Source: Xiphias gladius (lineage: Eukaryota; Chordata; Actinopteri; Istiophoriformes; Xiphiidae). From it: 64,000 nucleotides of DNA. Positions 22,670-35,035 of this stretch are shown here, in pieces (position 1 is the first letter of the stretch; every line of letters starts with the position of its first letter). The position numbers were made by a program, and so were the translations under genes. The stretch covers positions 6,813,001 to 6,877,000 of the forward strand of contig NC_053406.1 in assembly GCF_016859285.1 (NCBI RefSeq). Direction: 5' to 3'. The notes under the pieces are model-generated. The model saw nothing but the letters and a program-made list of their open reading frames with translations, had not been told where the DNA came from and searched no databases.

Positions 22670-25600
22670 ATGAAGTGTGTGTGTCTGAGGAGGTGGGCAT
22701 CGGGCTCTGCCGTCGTGTTCCTTCACACACTGGCCTTATCCTGGACAGGTAATGTACACAGGAACTGTAATCTATTATACATGACCTCTTTCTTTTGTTT
22801 GATTCAGAAGTCAGCCAAAATTGATGTTGAGGTTATTGCACTGCACCTATTTTATCGTAGACGGTGTTAATAATAGGTCATAAACATGACTGTTGTCTCA
22901 TCCAATTTCAAATACAGCAGTTTAAATAGGTGTTGAAACTTGGTCCTTCATTTTGAATTTTGATCTAAAAATGATTTAATTTCAGGTAAAATGTCTTCTT
23001 TTGTAGAATGACAAGTTAAACATTAACTTGGGGAGTTGAAGATATAATTTTACATGGATGAAAGTTTATTTAAACTATTTATCTTTAGAAGATATTCTTG
23101 CCTAAACCAAAAAACGACAAACACACAGACCCAAACCACAAATCATTTCACCAACAACTTGGTCAACAATTTTGAGGAACACCTCAAAATTTTGGGAAAT
23201 ACAGTTATTAGTTATTTTAGAAGATTATTTTAGCATTAAGACTAAAAAACCAGGGGGAAGCAGCTACGGTAGCTTGGCTCTGTTCTAAGGTCACAAAATA
23301 AACCTGCCAGCACCTCTAAAGTTCTCTTATGAACAAATAATATTTCATTTTTAAAAATCTGTACAAAAACATAAAGTATATAAAAACATAAGCATAAAAA
23401 TTACATGTGGTTTTACAGGGGCTGGAAACGGGGAAAGAGCTACATTGACTCTGTCCCCTATCTTCCAAGAAGTATCACAAATCGTTGTTTTTACACTTTG
23501 GATTTTGTACAGATTAAACAAATTAGATCTAACATGTTGATTAGTGAACTTCAGAGGTGCCGATAAATGGATTAGGACAGAACTAGGCATGCTGTTACCC
23601 CTTGCTCCCATTCTTGAGGCTAAGCTGCGCTAACTGGCTTACCTGCAACATTTATGTAGAGGGACACTTTACATATAAAGTCACACATATAGAGAAATTA
23701 ATTTGCCACCTTTACAGACAGGCTAGATAGAAATTGAAATGTTTTAATTTGTCATATTCCGCCCCAAATAGTCCAATTATATCTACATCATGTACCCACA
23801 GATGCAATCGAGCCCGCCCCCAAAATTGATGGATGGCACCGGGCAGCAGTGACACTTCAGGAGAACACCACACACCGCTTTAACTGCCAATCAGATGGCT
23901 GGGATCCTCATGCCCCGCCCTTGCTGACCTGGTACTTGAACGGGGAGCAGCAGGGAGAGCCATCACCCAACCCTGGGCGCCTGGTGATGACACCGCAAGA
24001 AGATCCTGAGGTCACGAGACAGGGGACCAATCACAACAGCACCTTCTCTCTGCAGGCCAGAAAGTGGGACAGGGAGCTAGTGTGTGTTGCATCAAACCCC
24101 TGGACAGGAAATAGCTACAATGCAACAGTCACACTCAACGTACAGTGTGAGTCTCTGTGAAACGTTTCAGGATTTCAGCTATTTTCTGTTGATACAGTGA
24201 ATAAAGTGCCGAGTCGTTCCACTCCTCTGTCTCCCAGTCCAGCCAGAGATTCTCAGGGTGAATGCCCGCTACAGTGAAACCTCAGACCCTGGCCTCTCCC
24301 TGGTGCTCTTCGCCTTGGTACGGTCCAACCCGCCCGCTACCATCACCTTTGTGGACCAGTTCGGCCAGCTGGTGACCAACACCTCTGACTTCCTCATCCT
24401 GGACTCGCGAAGCTACCCCTGGCTGACCAATCACACACTGAGGGTGACACTCCGCAGCCTATCAGGAAATGTCTCGGTGAACGCGAGCAACAGTGTGGGG
24501 ACGGTGCAGAGCAACCTCACACTAGCAGGTCAGTGATTGGTAAAGGCAAAGGCGAACCGATAAGGCCTTTCTTATGGTATGCTAACTGTCTCCTGGCTGT
24601 AGCTTCAAATGTACTATAAAGATATGAAAGTGGTGTCAATCTTTTCATCTAACTCTATCAAGACAGTGAATAGGCATAACTCCCAAATGTTGAATTCTTA
24701 TCCTCTCTTCATCTCTCTACAGAGTTCCTGCAGTCTCGTGTGGAGGTGCCCATGCTGGGAATAGTGACTGGGGGAGCCATGGCCTTCATGGCCCTCCTCA
24801 TCCTCAGTCTAATAGTTCTCTGCCTCATGCAAAAAAACAAAAGCAAGTCAGTTGGTGAGACTACAGTGTGTTTGCCTGTGCAGTGAGCAAGTCAGCTGGA
24901 AAACTTGTAGTATGTAACACTTATTCAGCAGGATGATTCATCTCCTTGTCTTATGTTACAGACGAGCCAGTGGAGATTCTGATGACCAAGAAAAGGTAAA
25001 AAGTTTAATCAAACTTCTGTCATGTAAGATATGTAGTGGTAGACAGAAAGCAAGTGTCACTTTTTAACAACAAAGTGGTGATTCCTTATGTCTGAGGTGC
25101 TTAAGTTTCCAGTGTAAGTCAACCATAATTTTCTTGGTGGCAGATATGTGGACCGTTGTGTTTTGCTTTGCATCCATTAAGAAAGAGGTAAAGGAAGGTC
25201 TGATGGTGTTGGGTAACATTTTGAATGTTGAACAAGACTGACTAGGGGGAAAAATACATTTCATTCCTAAAAAAATTTTTTTTTTCATTCTCTACATGTG
25301 ACAGATTTATCAAACTCTCCTTGGAGGCACATTATAAAAAAAAAAAAAATAGATTGACATTTTTTGGGAATACATTCATTTGCTTTCTTGCCGAGAAAGA
25401 TGAGAAGATCGATGCCCCTCTCATGTCTGTACTTCAAATATGTAGCTACCTTAAGCAGCCGGTTAGCTTATCTTAGCAAAAGGGGAAAATAGCTTGCCTG
25501 GCTCTATCCAAAGGATGCAAAAGTTACTGAGGAGCAATGTCACCACCGTGAGGATGCAAGGCAACCAGCAGGAACTCCAAGAAGTGAGTGCACGAGTCCA

Positions 25601-27242
25601 AGAAATAAGGGTGTTGGTAGGTGGATTTTGTTACTTTTGGACAGAGCTGAGCTAGCTGTTTCCCCTAAATTAACTGGCTTACTTGTAACATCTGCTGGCA
25701 GTGGCACTCAGCAAGAAAGTGCATACGTTTATTTCCCCAAAAACTTGACCTATTCTTTTAACAACCGCCTTCCTTTCACTGACAGTACACTGACAGTGTA
25801 TCACATTCCTATTCCACATCTCATCTAATAAATTCCATCCCAGCACATTAGTAAATTGGAAGGGAAACATTGATGAAAGCAATTTTGTTCTCTCATGAAT
25901 ACTTTATGTCCATGCAGTAGGCCAATAACACGTCCAATCCAAGTTTGATATCTCTCTTCCATATTTCCTGCACAGTGACTCTGCCAGTCTGAAGGCAGAG
26001 AAAGCAGATAAGACCTACATCCCCAGAGAGAACATGTCTCTGCCTTCCAACATGCAGCTCAACGATCTCAGCACTTTAAGAAAAGGTAAGAGTTCTCCAT
26101 ACTAGGATGCTTTGCATGCTGGAATTTGATATGAATGACAACACAAACGTTACAGACAAACTTCCATCCTGGTGTGACATGCGATCAGTTGAGGTCCAAG
26201 TTCTTGTTACAAACAAGCAAGTTATTTTGCCCATAATTCCTGCATGTCTTGAATGCAGAATATTATTACAATTGCTGTTTAGTCAGGGCTGGATTACAGC
26301 AACTGCCAATGGGTCCCAGACTCTCTGGGGTCTCAGTGCACTGCGTTTCTGTAGTTTCAGATGATTTGTTTAATTATGAATTTGTAACACGCACCCTGTG
26401 TTACAATCTACATGCATATTCCTTAATAAATTTGTGTTAAACAAAATTACTACAAATATGGGTCCTACAACACATTTTTGCCCCCTGGCCCCCTAATGGG
26501 TTGATCCATCTATATACGTTTGGTAACGTACAACTTTATCAGAGAAGAGATAGTCACAGAAATGAATTTGCCCAGTTTCAGTTTGGGTTCCTATGCGTAC
26601 TGTGTTCTCCATTTCAAGTGCTGTGTTGTCTTACAAAAGGAGAGGGTTTACTTGAACTCCAGCAACTGGAATATTAAGTACAGCAATAACAAATGGGACC
26701 CCTCCAGATTCAGTGAAACCAAGTCAAAACAGCACAATTGTCTCGTCCTAAAAATGACCATGTACTGTATCCTTCCTCACATGGAGTTAAGGAAGCATAC
26801 AAGAGAATGGTATCAATTTCTGGTACCTGGTATCATCAAAACAATAAACAAATAAAAGTAAGCATATTTCCTAAAAGCTATCCCTTCAAACTCATCGTGG
26901 CGTCTCTCTTGAATTCTCCCTTGTCCTTCATCTTTCCTGCATCTCTTCTCGTAGCCCGAGAGGCCGCCCAGCAGAACAGTGTGGGAGAGATGAAAGAGAA
27001 AGAGGAAGAGGAGGAGGAAGATCTGTCTTTAGCCTATGCCGCCAGAGGTCAGGGTAGTACACTTTGATACTGCTGCATTTTTCATTATTTATACTTTAGT
27101 TTCAGTGTGGAGCAACAGCGGAGAGTGCTTTATTTTTCAGAGAATTCTTTTCCCCCGATGATTCCCAGGTTTTGCCAGATATCCGATGGTGGGCTATATC
27201 TATAAGGTGAACAGCACAAGCAGCGAGGAGATCTGGCTATGA
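22670..27242 (+). CDS. tmem25: Transmembrane protein 25 (Ig-superfamily type I membrane protein)
   Basis: Exons: 22631-22748 (ATG at 22670), 23802-24146, 24238-24528, 24723-24854, 24962-24995, 25976-26085, 26955-27047, 27169-27242. The CDS is 1158 bp, encoding 385 aa; human TMEM25 is 366 aa. Order: a signal peptide (residues 1 to about 25), an Ig domain with the NC...VC cysteine pair (FNCQSDGW and ELVCVASN), a second extracellular Ig-like region rich in Asn-X-Ser/Thr sites (LVLFALVR, PATITFVDQ, SYPWLTNHT), a transmembrane helix within the 24723 exon, and a cytoplasmic tail with RENMSLPSNMQLNDL, a Glu-rich run, and the C-terminus MVGYIYKV...SSEEIWL. The last two motifs are diagnostic of TMEM25. 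In mammals it is reported mainly in brain and linked to NMDA-receptor turnover; nothing here tests that. Several introns hold foldback repeats. Confidence 0.95.
23195..23670. repeat. Foldback repeat copy 1 (tmem25 intron)
   Basis: The left half carries TTGGGAAATAC, TAGCTTGGCTCTGT and CCAGCACCTCTAAAGTT. The right half carries the reverse complement of these in order (CAGAGGTGCCGATAAA, GACAGAACTAGGCATGC, GCTAACTGGCTTACC). The whole can fold on itself. The same family recurs at 24575-24695, 25355-25760, 31360-31480, 32140-32420 and 37705-38065. Confidence 0.65.
24575..24695. repeat. Foldback repeat fragment (tmem25 intron)
   Basis: A partial right half of the same family: TGGCTGTAGCTTCAAATGT, GAAAGTGGTGTCAATCTTTTCATCTAACTCT. 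Confidence 0.5.
25355..25760. repeat. Foldback repeat copy 2 (tmem25 intron)
   Basis: The left half runs TTTGGGAATACATTCATTTG, GATGAGAAGATCGAT, GCAGCCGGTTAGCTTA, GCCTGGCTCTATCCAAAGG. The right half runs GGTGGATTTTGTTAC, GGACAGAGCTGAGCTAGC, and then AAGAAAGTGCATACG near its end. The centre contains GCAACCAGCAGGAACTCC. Both halves are inverted with respect to each other. Confidence 0.7.
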
Positions 27243-27890
27243 CTTACCTCAAAGTTAACGCACAGAATCTACACGCATGCACAACTACTTCCAACAGCGC
27301 AGCTGTCCGAGAGGAAACCCAGAACAACTGCCAGTCAGTCATTCAACCAATCATCGGTCACCTTTGAGCTGGACTAGGATGCACAGGAACCACAGGCTGC
27401 GTTGTTGTGGAGCTCATATCCGTTTCTGGACCACATACAGTATCGACACACTCTCGGACTCAAACATCAACGTGAATTTCGTGTCCCACACAAAACTTTT
27501 GATGTTTTCGTCTCTCCGAAAAGAGAGCTCGGGTATTTACACTGCTAATGTGTAGTCTTAACAATGCAAGGTGTGATCTTTACATAAAAATGCTCATATT
27601 CTGAGATGTGTTGACATGATTTCCTCCTGTAACCACAGGCTCATAATCTCGTTGTCCCTGTTGCATTATTGGAATGCATTAGATGTTCCATGCTAACAAC
27701 CGGAATGTTAAAATTAATGTACCGTATGCGAGATTTTACATTTTGACCAATAATACCTAAATAGGGTGGTACATAAGTATAGAGTATGAATTTGTATATG
27801 GACATGTAACATGTCATGTACTGAATATTTGTATGCATATGTATAGAAGAAGATGTCTAATAATAAAAATGATATTGAAATTGTATGAAG
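27243..27890 (+). other. tmem25: tmem25 3' untranslated region
   Basis: Noncoding sequence follows the TGA, with an AATAAT/AATAAA-type signal near 27858-27866. The exact cleavage point is not visible. Confidence 0.5.
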
Positions 27891-28133
27891 CAAATACTGG
27901 ACTTGCTGTGCTTTTATTGGCACTCACAAGGGGGCACTCTAAGGTGATTTATAAGATGGTGAACTATATGGAGAACTTTCTGTTAGTCAAGAAGGTGACT
28001 AACTGTTTTTGGCATGGTGCTGGGGATGATGGTGAAAGCACTGTTGCATTTGGGGTTTTTTTTTCTTGTCGTTTTTTTAAAACTGGGAATGATACAGTAC
28101 CAGGTGCATGAAGAGAATAATGTATGTTTTTAT

Positions 28134-28136
<3 letters not shown>

Positions 28137-28174
<38 letters not shown>

Positions 28175-28190
28175 TGTGTGTGTGTGCCAG
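28137..28190. repeat. (GT)n microsatellite
   Basis: GT dinucleotide tract with single TTT interruptions. Confidence 0.95.
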
Positions 28191-28775
28191 GTGCTAGCTC
28201 TAGGTCACAGGTTGTTGTGGCTTTTCTTCAAACAGGAAGCAGAATTGTGTTGTGGGAGCCTCTCTTTGATCGCTCTCTCTCTCTGCTGCTTCTTCTGCGC
28301 TTCACAGGGAAAGTAGTTTGTCACACACAGTGGGACAAACATTTACAACAGGCAGGGAACTATTCAAATATTCATGTCTTTGTTTTACAAGATGGAGCTG
28401 CTCCACGCATCTCCCAAAGCAACTACACAGCAAGTAGCATTCGGTGTTAACAGACTGATCGGTCATTTCGCTGATATACATCTGGAAGTGACTTTCCATA
28501 GTCAATATGGAGATTTCCCCTTCAAAGATTGCTGGTCGTGTCTTTTGGAAAATGTAAAAGCTACTTTGAAATAATGAAAAGTGTCATGTGGGTGAAATTT
28601 CCACTTTTAACTACCTTGGTACATTTTAAATCCATTAATATCTCTACCATGAAAAGCAAGTCCTAGTTAGTGGATGCAAAGTGAATGAATTGAACTGTGG
28701 CGTTCCTGCTGTAAACATACTACATATTACATACCCAGTTTAATTTAATTCCATTTACAGTATATCCTAACATTA

Positions 28776-29150
28776 ATCGTGGAGGAAGTATTCAGATCCT
28801 TTATTTAACTAACTTAAAAACATTCCATTACAAGTAAAAGTCCTGAACTGAAATTGTTACTTTAGTAGAAGTATGCAAGTATTATTAGCAGAATGCACTC
28901 AAGTTATCAAATAGCTAATAAGTAGCCTTTTACTGAAGCATTTACTCAGTAATTTAACTATTTTATGTAGTATTTTAGTGGTTTATCTATAAGAAAAAGC
29001 ATCATATTTAGTAAACCCATCTTATGTTTTTTTTTTTGTAAAATCTTAATTTGTTAGCTGTCAAATAAGGGTAGTGGATGAAGGAGAAATAGTCAAGTAA
29101 AGTACAAGTGGTTGAGTAAATGCACTTAGTTATATTCCACCCGTATGTAA
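28776..29150 (+). repeat. Interspersed repeat of the 'GGAGGAAGTATTCAGATCC' family
   Basis: Begins GTGGAGGAAGTATTCAGATC, continues CATTACAAGTAAAAGTCCTG, and ends GTAAATGCACTTAGTTATAT followed by TCCACCC. A second copy lies in opposite orientation at 33560-34520. The repeat is common in teleost genomes and is probably a non-autonomous DNA transposon. Confidence 0.65.
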
Positions 29151-29553
29151 CATAGGGTAGACTCTGGAAGTCACAGAGACACCAAGTCCTCCAGATGTAC
29201 AAATTAAGAGAGCCTGCAGAGACGGATAATAAACCATTCACATGTAATCCCTCCCCCTCATACACACACGCACAGATTGAGACACTTTGACAGACGGAGA
29301 CTGGATGCTTTGACAGCAGAGACAGGGCAGCTCTCTTTTTTTGAGGTCAGTACTTTTATTTAAATGTGTCTGTGGATGTCATTTTGTATTTGTCTTTCAT
29401 TATCAGTTATCTATCATGGTAAGTGGAATAAAATGGTTGACTGGGAGCAGAAAATGGCACCCTTCCTGTTTTCTGTTATATTCTCGCTTTTACTTACAGC
29501 GATCTGAAATATTTCCATCTGTCATCAGCAGAACTCAGAGGAGTAAACACACA

Positions 29554-32500
29554 ATGCAAAGTCAAGTATTTTTGCCTGCCTGTTTGCTGCTGCTTTGGAC
29601 ACTGACAGGTAGGCCTTTGTCATGATTTTTGTTTCTAATGACACGAAAACAAAATGAGGACAATCTATCTTCAAACATCTTATATTATTTGGGTTTTAAG
29701 ACAAAGAAAACCTTTACTTATGTTAACTGCAGCAAATTTTGTGCCAAGTAAATTTTTTTCATATTTTCTTTGCAATATGATTAAAGCAGTCTTCTTACCG
29801 TCACAGCATTTGTCAGATGTGGAGATAAGAAGACTGCTTTAACAGTTAAATGGCGTTGCATAATAGTGTGTACATGAGTTAAATTATGTTTACATTCGTC
29901 TTAATGAAAGGATGCCTGCGGGTAATTTTCAAGATGCAGTTCAATAATCAGCACATGGTTCAGGTTTAATGTCTCGATTTTTTAAAATGTTTCTTTTTAC
30001 CCAGAAAATGCCCTTACGGTAAAAGTAACAACAGTAGGAGATGGGATTAAGCTGGTGTGTGAAGACGAAGGTGAATTTCTAAACCATGATGGTTCATCAC
30101 TGTATTTGCCATACAGTGATGAGAATTCACGGGAGTACTCATGTAACAACACCACAAATGGAAAACTGCAACAAATCTTTGTGAAATTTCGGAGTAAGTT
30201 CTGCAACAAAACTTGTGTCTTGTCTATGTTATGAAAGCACTCATGTATTTTGTATGTTTTCATGGGTTTTAAATGTACTCTTGTACATTTAGTACTTGCA
30301 TTTACACTGTATTATAATGTTTATAATGTAAGTAAAGAAATTTCTTGACAGTAATTGTACCGACAAAATGTCAGATTCTCAGACGGTGTTTGTGTGTGTT
30401 TGTGTCTGTGTCCAGCCTGTGACAACTGCGTAGAGCTCGACACGGCTTCGATTTTTGGCTTAGCTATAGGAGATGTGGTGGCTACAATTGCAATCGGACT
30501 GGCTGTCTATCTCATTGCGTCTCATGCTCAGACTGGTCCAATCACCTCTCACAAGAAAAGTAACTATCTATCAGTCTGTCTATCTCGCTATCTATCTACA
30601 TACTATACACAAATATTACAGCAAACAGGTAAAAACTGTCTTCCTTAGCAGAGATACAGTATAGGTTGAGGTAATAGCAGATACTTCCTGATTGTATTAG
30701 GTAAGCGTGATCTTTGAATTTCAGTGTTTCCCTCATATTTATTTCAGATACGATGAATGAGCCTGAACATTCATATCAGGGAAACTAAAATGCTCCACTA
30801 ACAGTCTTGATTAAAATAAAAATCCACGCACATTTGTTGCGGAACATAATCAAGATTACATATTAAAATGAAATGACGTCAATTTTTGGGTGGTATATTA
30901 GTCAATGAATGAGTAGCCTAAATGATAAGAACACGGCGTCTAATTGTTGATAAATAGTACATACAGTATTATATCATAATGCAGTAGGTTTTTGTAAGCT
31001 GTTAATTTTTAAAATAAAAAACAGTATTGTATGTTGAAGTACTAGGAACTACTTTCTGTGCAGAGCAGTGGATGAATACATGATTGTTCCTTTTAAATAA
31101 CTCCCAGAATAATCATGGCCACATTAGTGTATACTGAGTTAATGGAATTTTATTTTAATTAATGAAAACAAATAAACCTTTTTAAATAAAACTGCCATTT
31201 TTTTAGTTTAAATTAATAAGTCAGCTACTATATTATCACTGCTCATGGTATGTGCTAAAGTGGTGCGCCAAGAATTAATGATGTATCGTAGAATCATGGA
31301 TGGCTGTGCTATCTATAGGGGATAGATAAACACCACATCAGTAGAACATTATTAAATGCTGCTACTTTTTGAATTTGCGATCATTTTGTTGGCTTTTTCT
31401 CATGGTCATGTCTGTACGGTAAATTTGAAGCGACCGCAAGCAGCCGATTAGCTTAGTTTAGCACAAAGACTGTGGACGAGGAAACTGCCGAGCCCCCAAA
31501 AGGCCACAGTGGGATTTTTTTTTCTAAAGTATTAGAATTCACAATTAGTTTTTCCATTCCCTCACAGTACTTTTAGCATTCTCCCTGATCCGTAGGAACA
31601 GGTTAGTGCGGCGGGTCAGACCTTCCGAGATATAGGCAACAGTGCCAATTTAGGGTAGGTTTCTGCAGATACAACGGAATGCAGAGATGATGTGACACTT
31701 CACATTATGCATTTATTTCTAATAACTCTAATTCTCATTATTATGTTAATATAACTTAGTAAAATTAAATATAATTTTTAGGATGAGGGGTTGCATAAAT
31801 CCAGACACTCAGGGGACCTTTGTTGCATGTCACACCTCCTCTCTCTTTCCCCATGTTTCATGTCTGCCTCTTCACTGTCAACTGTCAAGTGGGGGCAAAA
31901 ATGCAGAAAAAACAAAACAAACAAGCAAACTAACAAAAAACAGTGTATACCAATATAGCCATAATCACAGCAACAGCAAAGTGTCCGACCACTCACGCTG
32001 TGGACTTAATTAGCTGTAATATATTATACATCCGTGGCCTTCCTCTATGAATCAGGGAGAATGCAAAATATATAGCGAGGTAACAAAACTTGATGCAAAG
32101 TAACGCAAAAATTATTGCAAGGGAACACAAAAGTACTAGGTAACGAAATTTGCCTACCAGCACCTCTAAAGCTAACTAATTTACATGCTTTACTTTGTTT
32201 GTTTAATCTGTACAAAAACCAAAGTGTAAATATAACACGTTGCTGTGGCAGGCAGATTTTGTTGCTCTTGGAAAGAGCCAGGCTAGCTGTTTCTCCCTGT
32301 TTCCAATCTTTATGTTGGGCTAAACTGACCAGCCGCTGGTTCCAGCTACATATTTAGCATACAGGCTAGTGGTACAGATCTTTTCATCTAAAAGCGAACA
32401 AAGGTCAAACTATTTTTTCAAGATTGTATTTGTGTCTGAGGTGTTCCTGTTAGATTTTCAACCCATTTACTATGTTCTAAACATTTAGGAGATAAATTGA

Positions 32501-33150
32501 CCAGTAGACCAATCTCTGTGTATTATTTTAACTAGTTCACCTAATCTGGGCACAAGTATGACATTTTAACGTTGTAAATGGTAGCAGATCCTTTACTAAA
32601 AGCCGCGATTCCACATAAACAGTATTTAAAAAAAAGGTACAAGAAAAAAAATCATAAAAGTCGGAACGGGCATTACCAGTAAACATTTACTCATTATTAA
32701 AAATGGCTGTTCAAGTCTTAAATAATACAAATACTAATACTCCTAATGATAGAAATTAGTATTAATAATAATTAAAATTGTAATAATCAGATTAGCCCCT
32801 TTCTGCATCTTAACACTGTTTGTTGATATATCGATATTGATATTAATATTGACACCGTCTGTCCTCAGGCTCTGATAGACAGCATCTTGTTCCAAATGAA
32901 GTGAGCAGCAGAGCTCCCAATGACCATTACCAGGTAAGATGAATCGTGAAGGCTGTTCAACTGCCATATGTTATTATCATTTAATTATAAAAACTAAATG
33001 ATATTTAATTTTCTATCTAATAATTTATTTTTTAAATGTAATTTTAATATTTATTTTTATAAATTTGATATTTAATCCTTCCTCCCTCAGCGTCTGAGAC
33101 ACAAAGGTGGTCAGAGAGACACGTATGACGTAATTAACAACAAAAAATAG
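29554..33150 (+). CDS. cd3gd: T-cell surface glycoprotein CD3 gamma/delta chain
   Basis: Signalling subunit of the T-cell receptor complex. Exons: 29554-29608, 30005-30193, 30416-30559, 32869-32933, 33091-33150. The CDS is 513 bp, encoding 170 aa. Order: signal peptide (1 to about 18); small Ig domain with C37 and C65 and potential N-glycosylation at the NNTT stretch (66-69); a CDNC (C83/C86) stalk motif typical of CD3 chains; a transmembrane helix (about 91-112) with an acidic D101 that in the family pairs with basic residues of TCR chains; and a cytoplasmic ITAM, Y150-Q-R-L then Y163-D-V-I. The spacer between the two ITAM halves is 9 residues, longer than the 7 in human CD3 gamma. Non-mammals have one gamma/delta gene instead of separate CD3G and CD3D, and only one is seen here. 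AATAAA at 33515-33520. Confidence 0.93.
30748..30788 (+). pseudogene. Candidate decayed or alternative ITAM exon of CD3 gamma/delta
   Basis: After an acceptor (TTTATTTCAG) 190 bp downstream of the transmembrane exon, phase-1 reading gives NTMNEPEHSYQGN followed by TAA. The segment ends in H-S-Y-Q, like the normal exon ending in D-H-Y-Q. However, the base after CAG is GGAAAC instead of a GT donor, so it could only be a terminal exon lacking the second ITAM tyrosine, or a dead duplicate. Confidence 0.35.
31360..31480. repeat. Foldback repeat fragment (CD3 gamma/delta intron)
   Basis: Partial left half of the foldback family: CATGTCTGTACGGTAAATTT, GCAGCCGATTAGCTTAG, GCACAAAGACTG. Confidence 0.55.
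32140..32420. repeat. Foldback repeat copy (CD3 gamma/delta intron)
   Basis: Carries CCTACCAGCACCTCTAAAGC, TAATCTGTACAAAAACCAAA, then the inverted GGCAGATTTTGTTGC, GAGCCAGGCTAGCTG and ATCTTTTCATCT. Confidence 0.6.
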
Positions 33151-33559
33151 AGGGACGGTGGCTCACAGCCCGCGACCCCCGTTCAGCCTGCCTTTATATA
33201 ATTTCCTCTGTATGATTCTGTTTTAACGCTGGATATTTTATCATTTATTCTCACTATGCCTGTAACATGAAGCTCTGAACAGACCACTTACATAACAACT
33301 GATTTGTTAACTTGTTGCTGTATGTCATAGTTCAGTATCAGTCCTTGCTATTTTGTTGTTATAAAATGTAGTACTTTCATTGATAATCTATGTCTTTCTC
33401 TTCATATACTGTAAGCAGGGCTGCTACAACAGCCACCTAACATAATGGCTTAAAATGAAGTGTTTATTTTGACAAACAAAGTTGACATTACTGTGTTGCA
33501 AAATTAAAGACTGGAATAAAAACTGTGTTGTGTTGTCTAGTGATGTCTGCAGCTATTGC

Positions 33560-34520
33560 CTGTGGTGGGCTATAACTAAGTACATTTACTCAAGGACTGT
33601 ACTTAGATAAAATATTAAAGTACTTGTAATTGACTTGAGTATTTCCATTTTATGCTAGTTTATACTGCTAATAATCTATACTCACTACATTTCAGGTAAA
33701 TATTGTACTTTTTATTCCACTACACTAGTTAGTTACTAGTTACTTTTTTCTTTTCATATTAAGATTTTAACCACAAACTTATGATAATGAAGTGTTAAAT
33801 ACTAAACCAGTGGTTTCCAAACTGTATGAGTTGTGACCCCTTATTAATAAAAAAAAGTGTCTACTCGGGGCCCCTTGTCCCATATCAGACGTCAATGATT
33901 TGTTAGCAGTTCCACCAAAATTAGATTTTCCCTCTACACTTCTCACTTTGTCAAATTCGGTCAAATTAATCAAAATATCACAAAAAAGCAAAAAATCAGA
34001 AAAAACTACAAAGAATGAAAAAGAGAAGAAAAAGGGACAGTTTTTCTGCTCTTTCACTTTGACACTTTAACACTATAATCCTCAAAATTTTCATGAAATC
34101 AAACCCAGTTTTTGATACCATTTATGGCTGCGACTTTTTCAGCACAATCAATTCAGTGTAATTATCCCTCTATGTAGTAGTTCCCATTTTAGTGGCAGAG
34201 TCTGCCATTCCTGTGCTGGATTCAGGCATGCCTGTAATCCAGCGTTACTGTTTCTAATTTTATCTCACAGGTATCGGCCTCACTGTTTACTCTTCACTCT
34301 CCTATATCCATAACAGAGCTGCATTAACTTACCTGTTGTGATAATAACCAGGACAAACATCCTAAGGATTGTAACTTTAAACTTTAACATTTTGATAATA
34401 ATACTGTACTTTTATTTAAGCAGGAGCTTTATTTCAGAATTTTTACTTGTAATGGAGTATTTTTACATTGTTGTACTGGTACTTTTACTTAAGTAAAGGA
34501 TCTGAATACTTCCTACAAGG
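33560..34520 (-). repeat. Second copy of the 'GGAGGAAGTATTCAGATCC' repeat, interrupted
   Basis: The outer parts (33560-33750 and 34385-34520) match the family at 28776-29150 in reverse, ending TAAAGGATCTGAATACTTCC. The middle (about 33785-34380) is unrelated. It begins with ACCAGTGGTTTCCAAACT, a hAT-like terminus, which suggests an insertion; I could not find the matching right terminus. Confidence 0.6.
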
Positions 34521-34799
34521 ATAAAGAGAAGAGCAGAGAGAAAGGTAAAAAAAAAAACAGGCCAAAAGGTTAAGGAGGAGGCGAGAAACCCTTAGATGAC
34601 TTTAGACGAAACCTCCTCATGTCAGATAATCTAATAACTTAAATTCTTTGATCACTGCTCAGAGTTTTTTGCCTTCTTCCTAATGTTGCTGTGACAAAGC
34701 TACAAACTGCAGTTTTCTGCTGGAGCTGAGGAAGAGAAGAAAGATCAAACACCTGAGCCTAGACAGCTCAGCTCAGAAACACAACCCTGATCAACCGAC

Positions 34800-35035
34800 G
34801 CACACACACACACACACACTCAACCAACTTCTGACTGAAATGCATGTGCACACACTTTCGTGCACTCACACAAGTTCGTTTGACATTCTTGCACCATACA
34901 AATCTGTACGTTCTTGCACGGATGTTCACTCACACAACCACACACAAGCAGATGTAGGTCTGTGTGTGGGAGTGGTTTCACTTAAGACAGATAGAAGAGT
35001 GCAGTGTATACACCCCCCCCCCCCCCCCCGCGCCT
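34800..35035. repeat. CA tract, CA-rich sequence and C-run
   Basis: A short (CA)n at 34800-34819, degenerate CA/CACA sequence, and a run of about 18 C at 35012-35029. Confidence 0.85.

Larger units (their letters stand above)
27891..29270. other. tmem25 - CD3 gamma/delta intergenic interval
   Basis: Contains a (GT)n tract (28137-28190) and a dispersed repeat (28776-29150). No exon is visible. The CD3 gamma/delta promoter should be at its right end. Confidence 0.55.
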
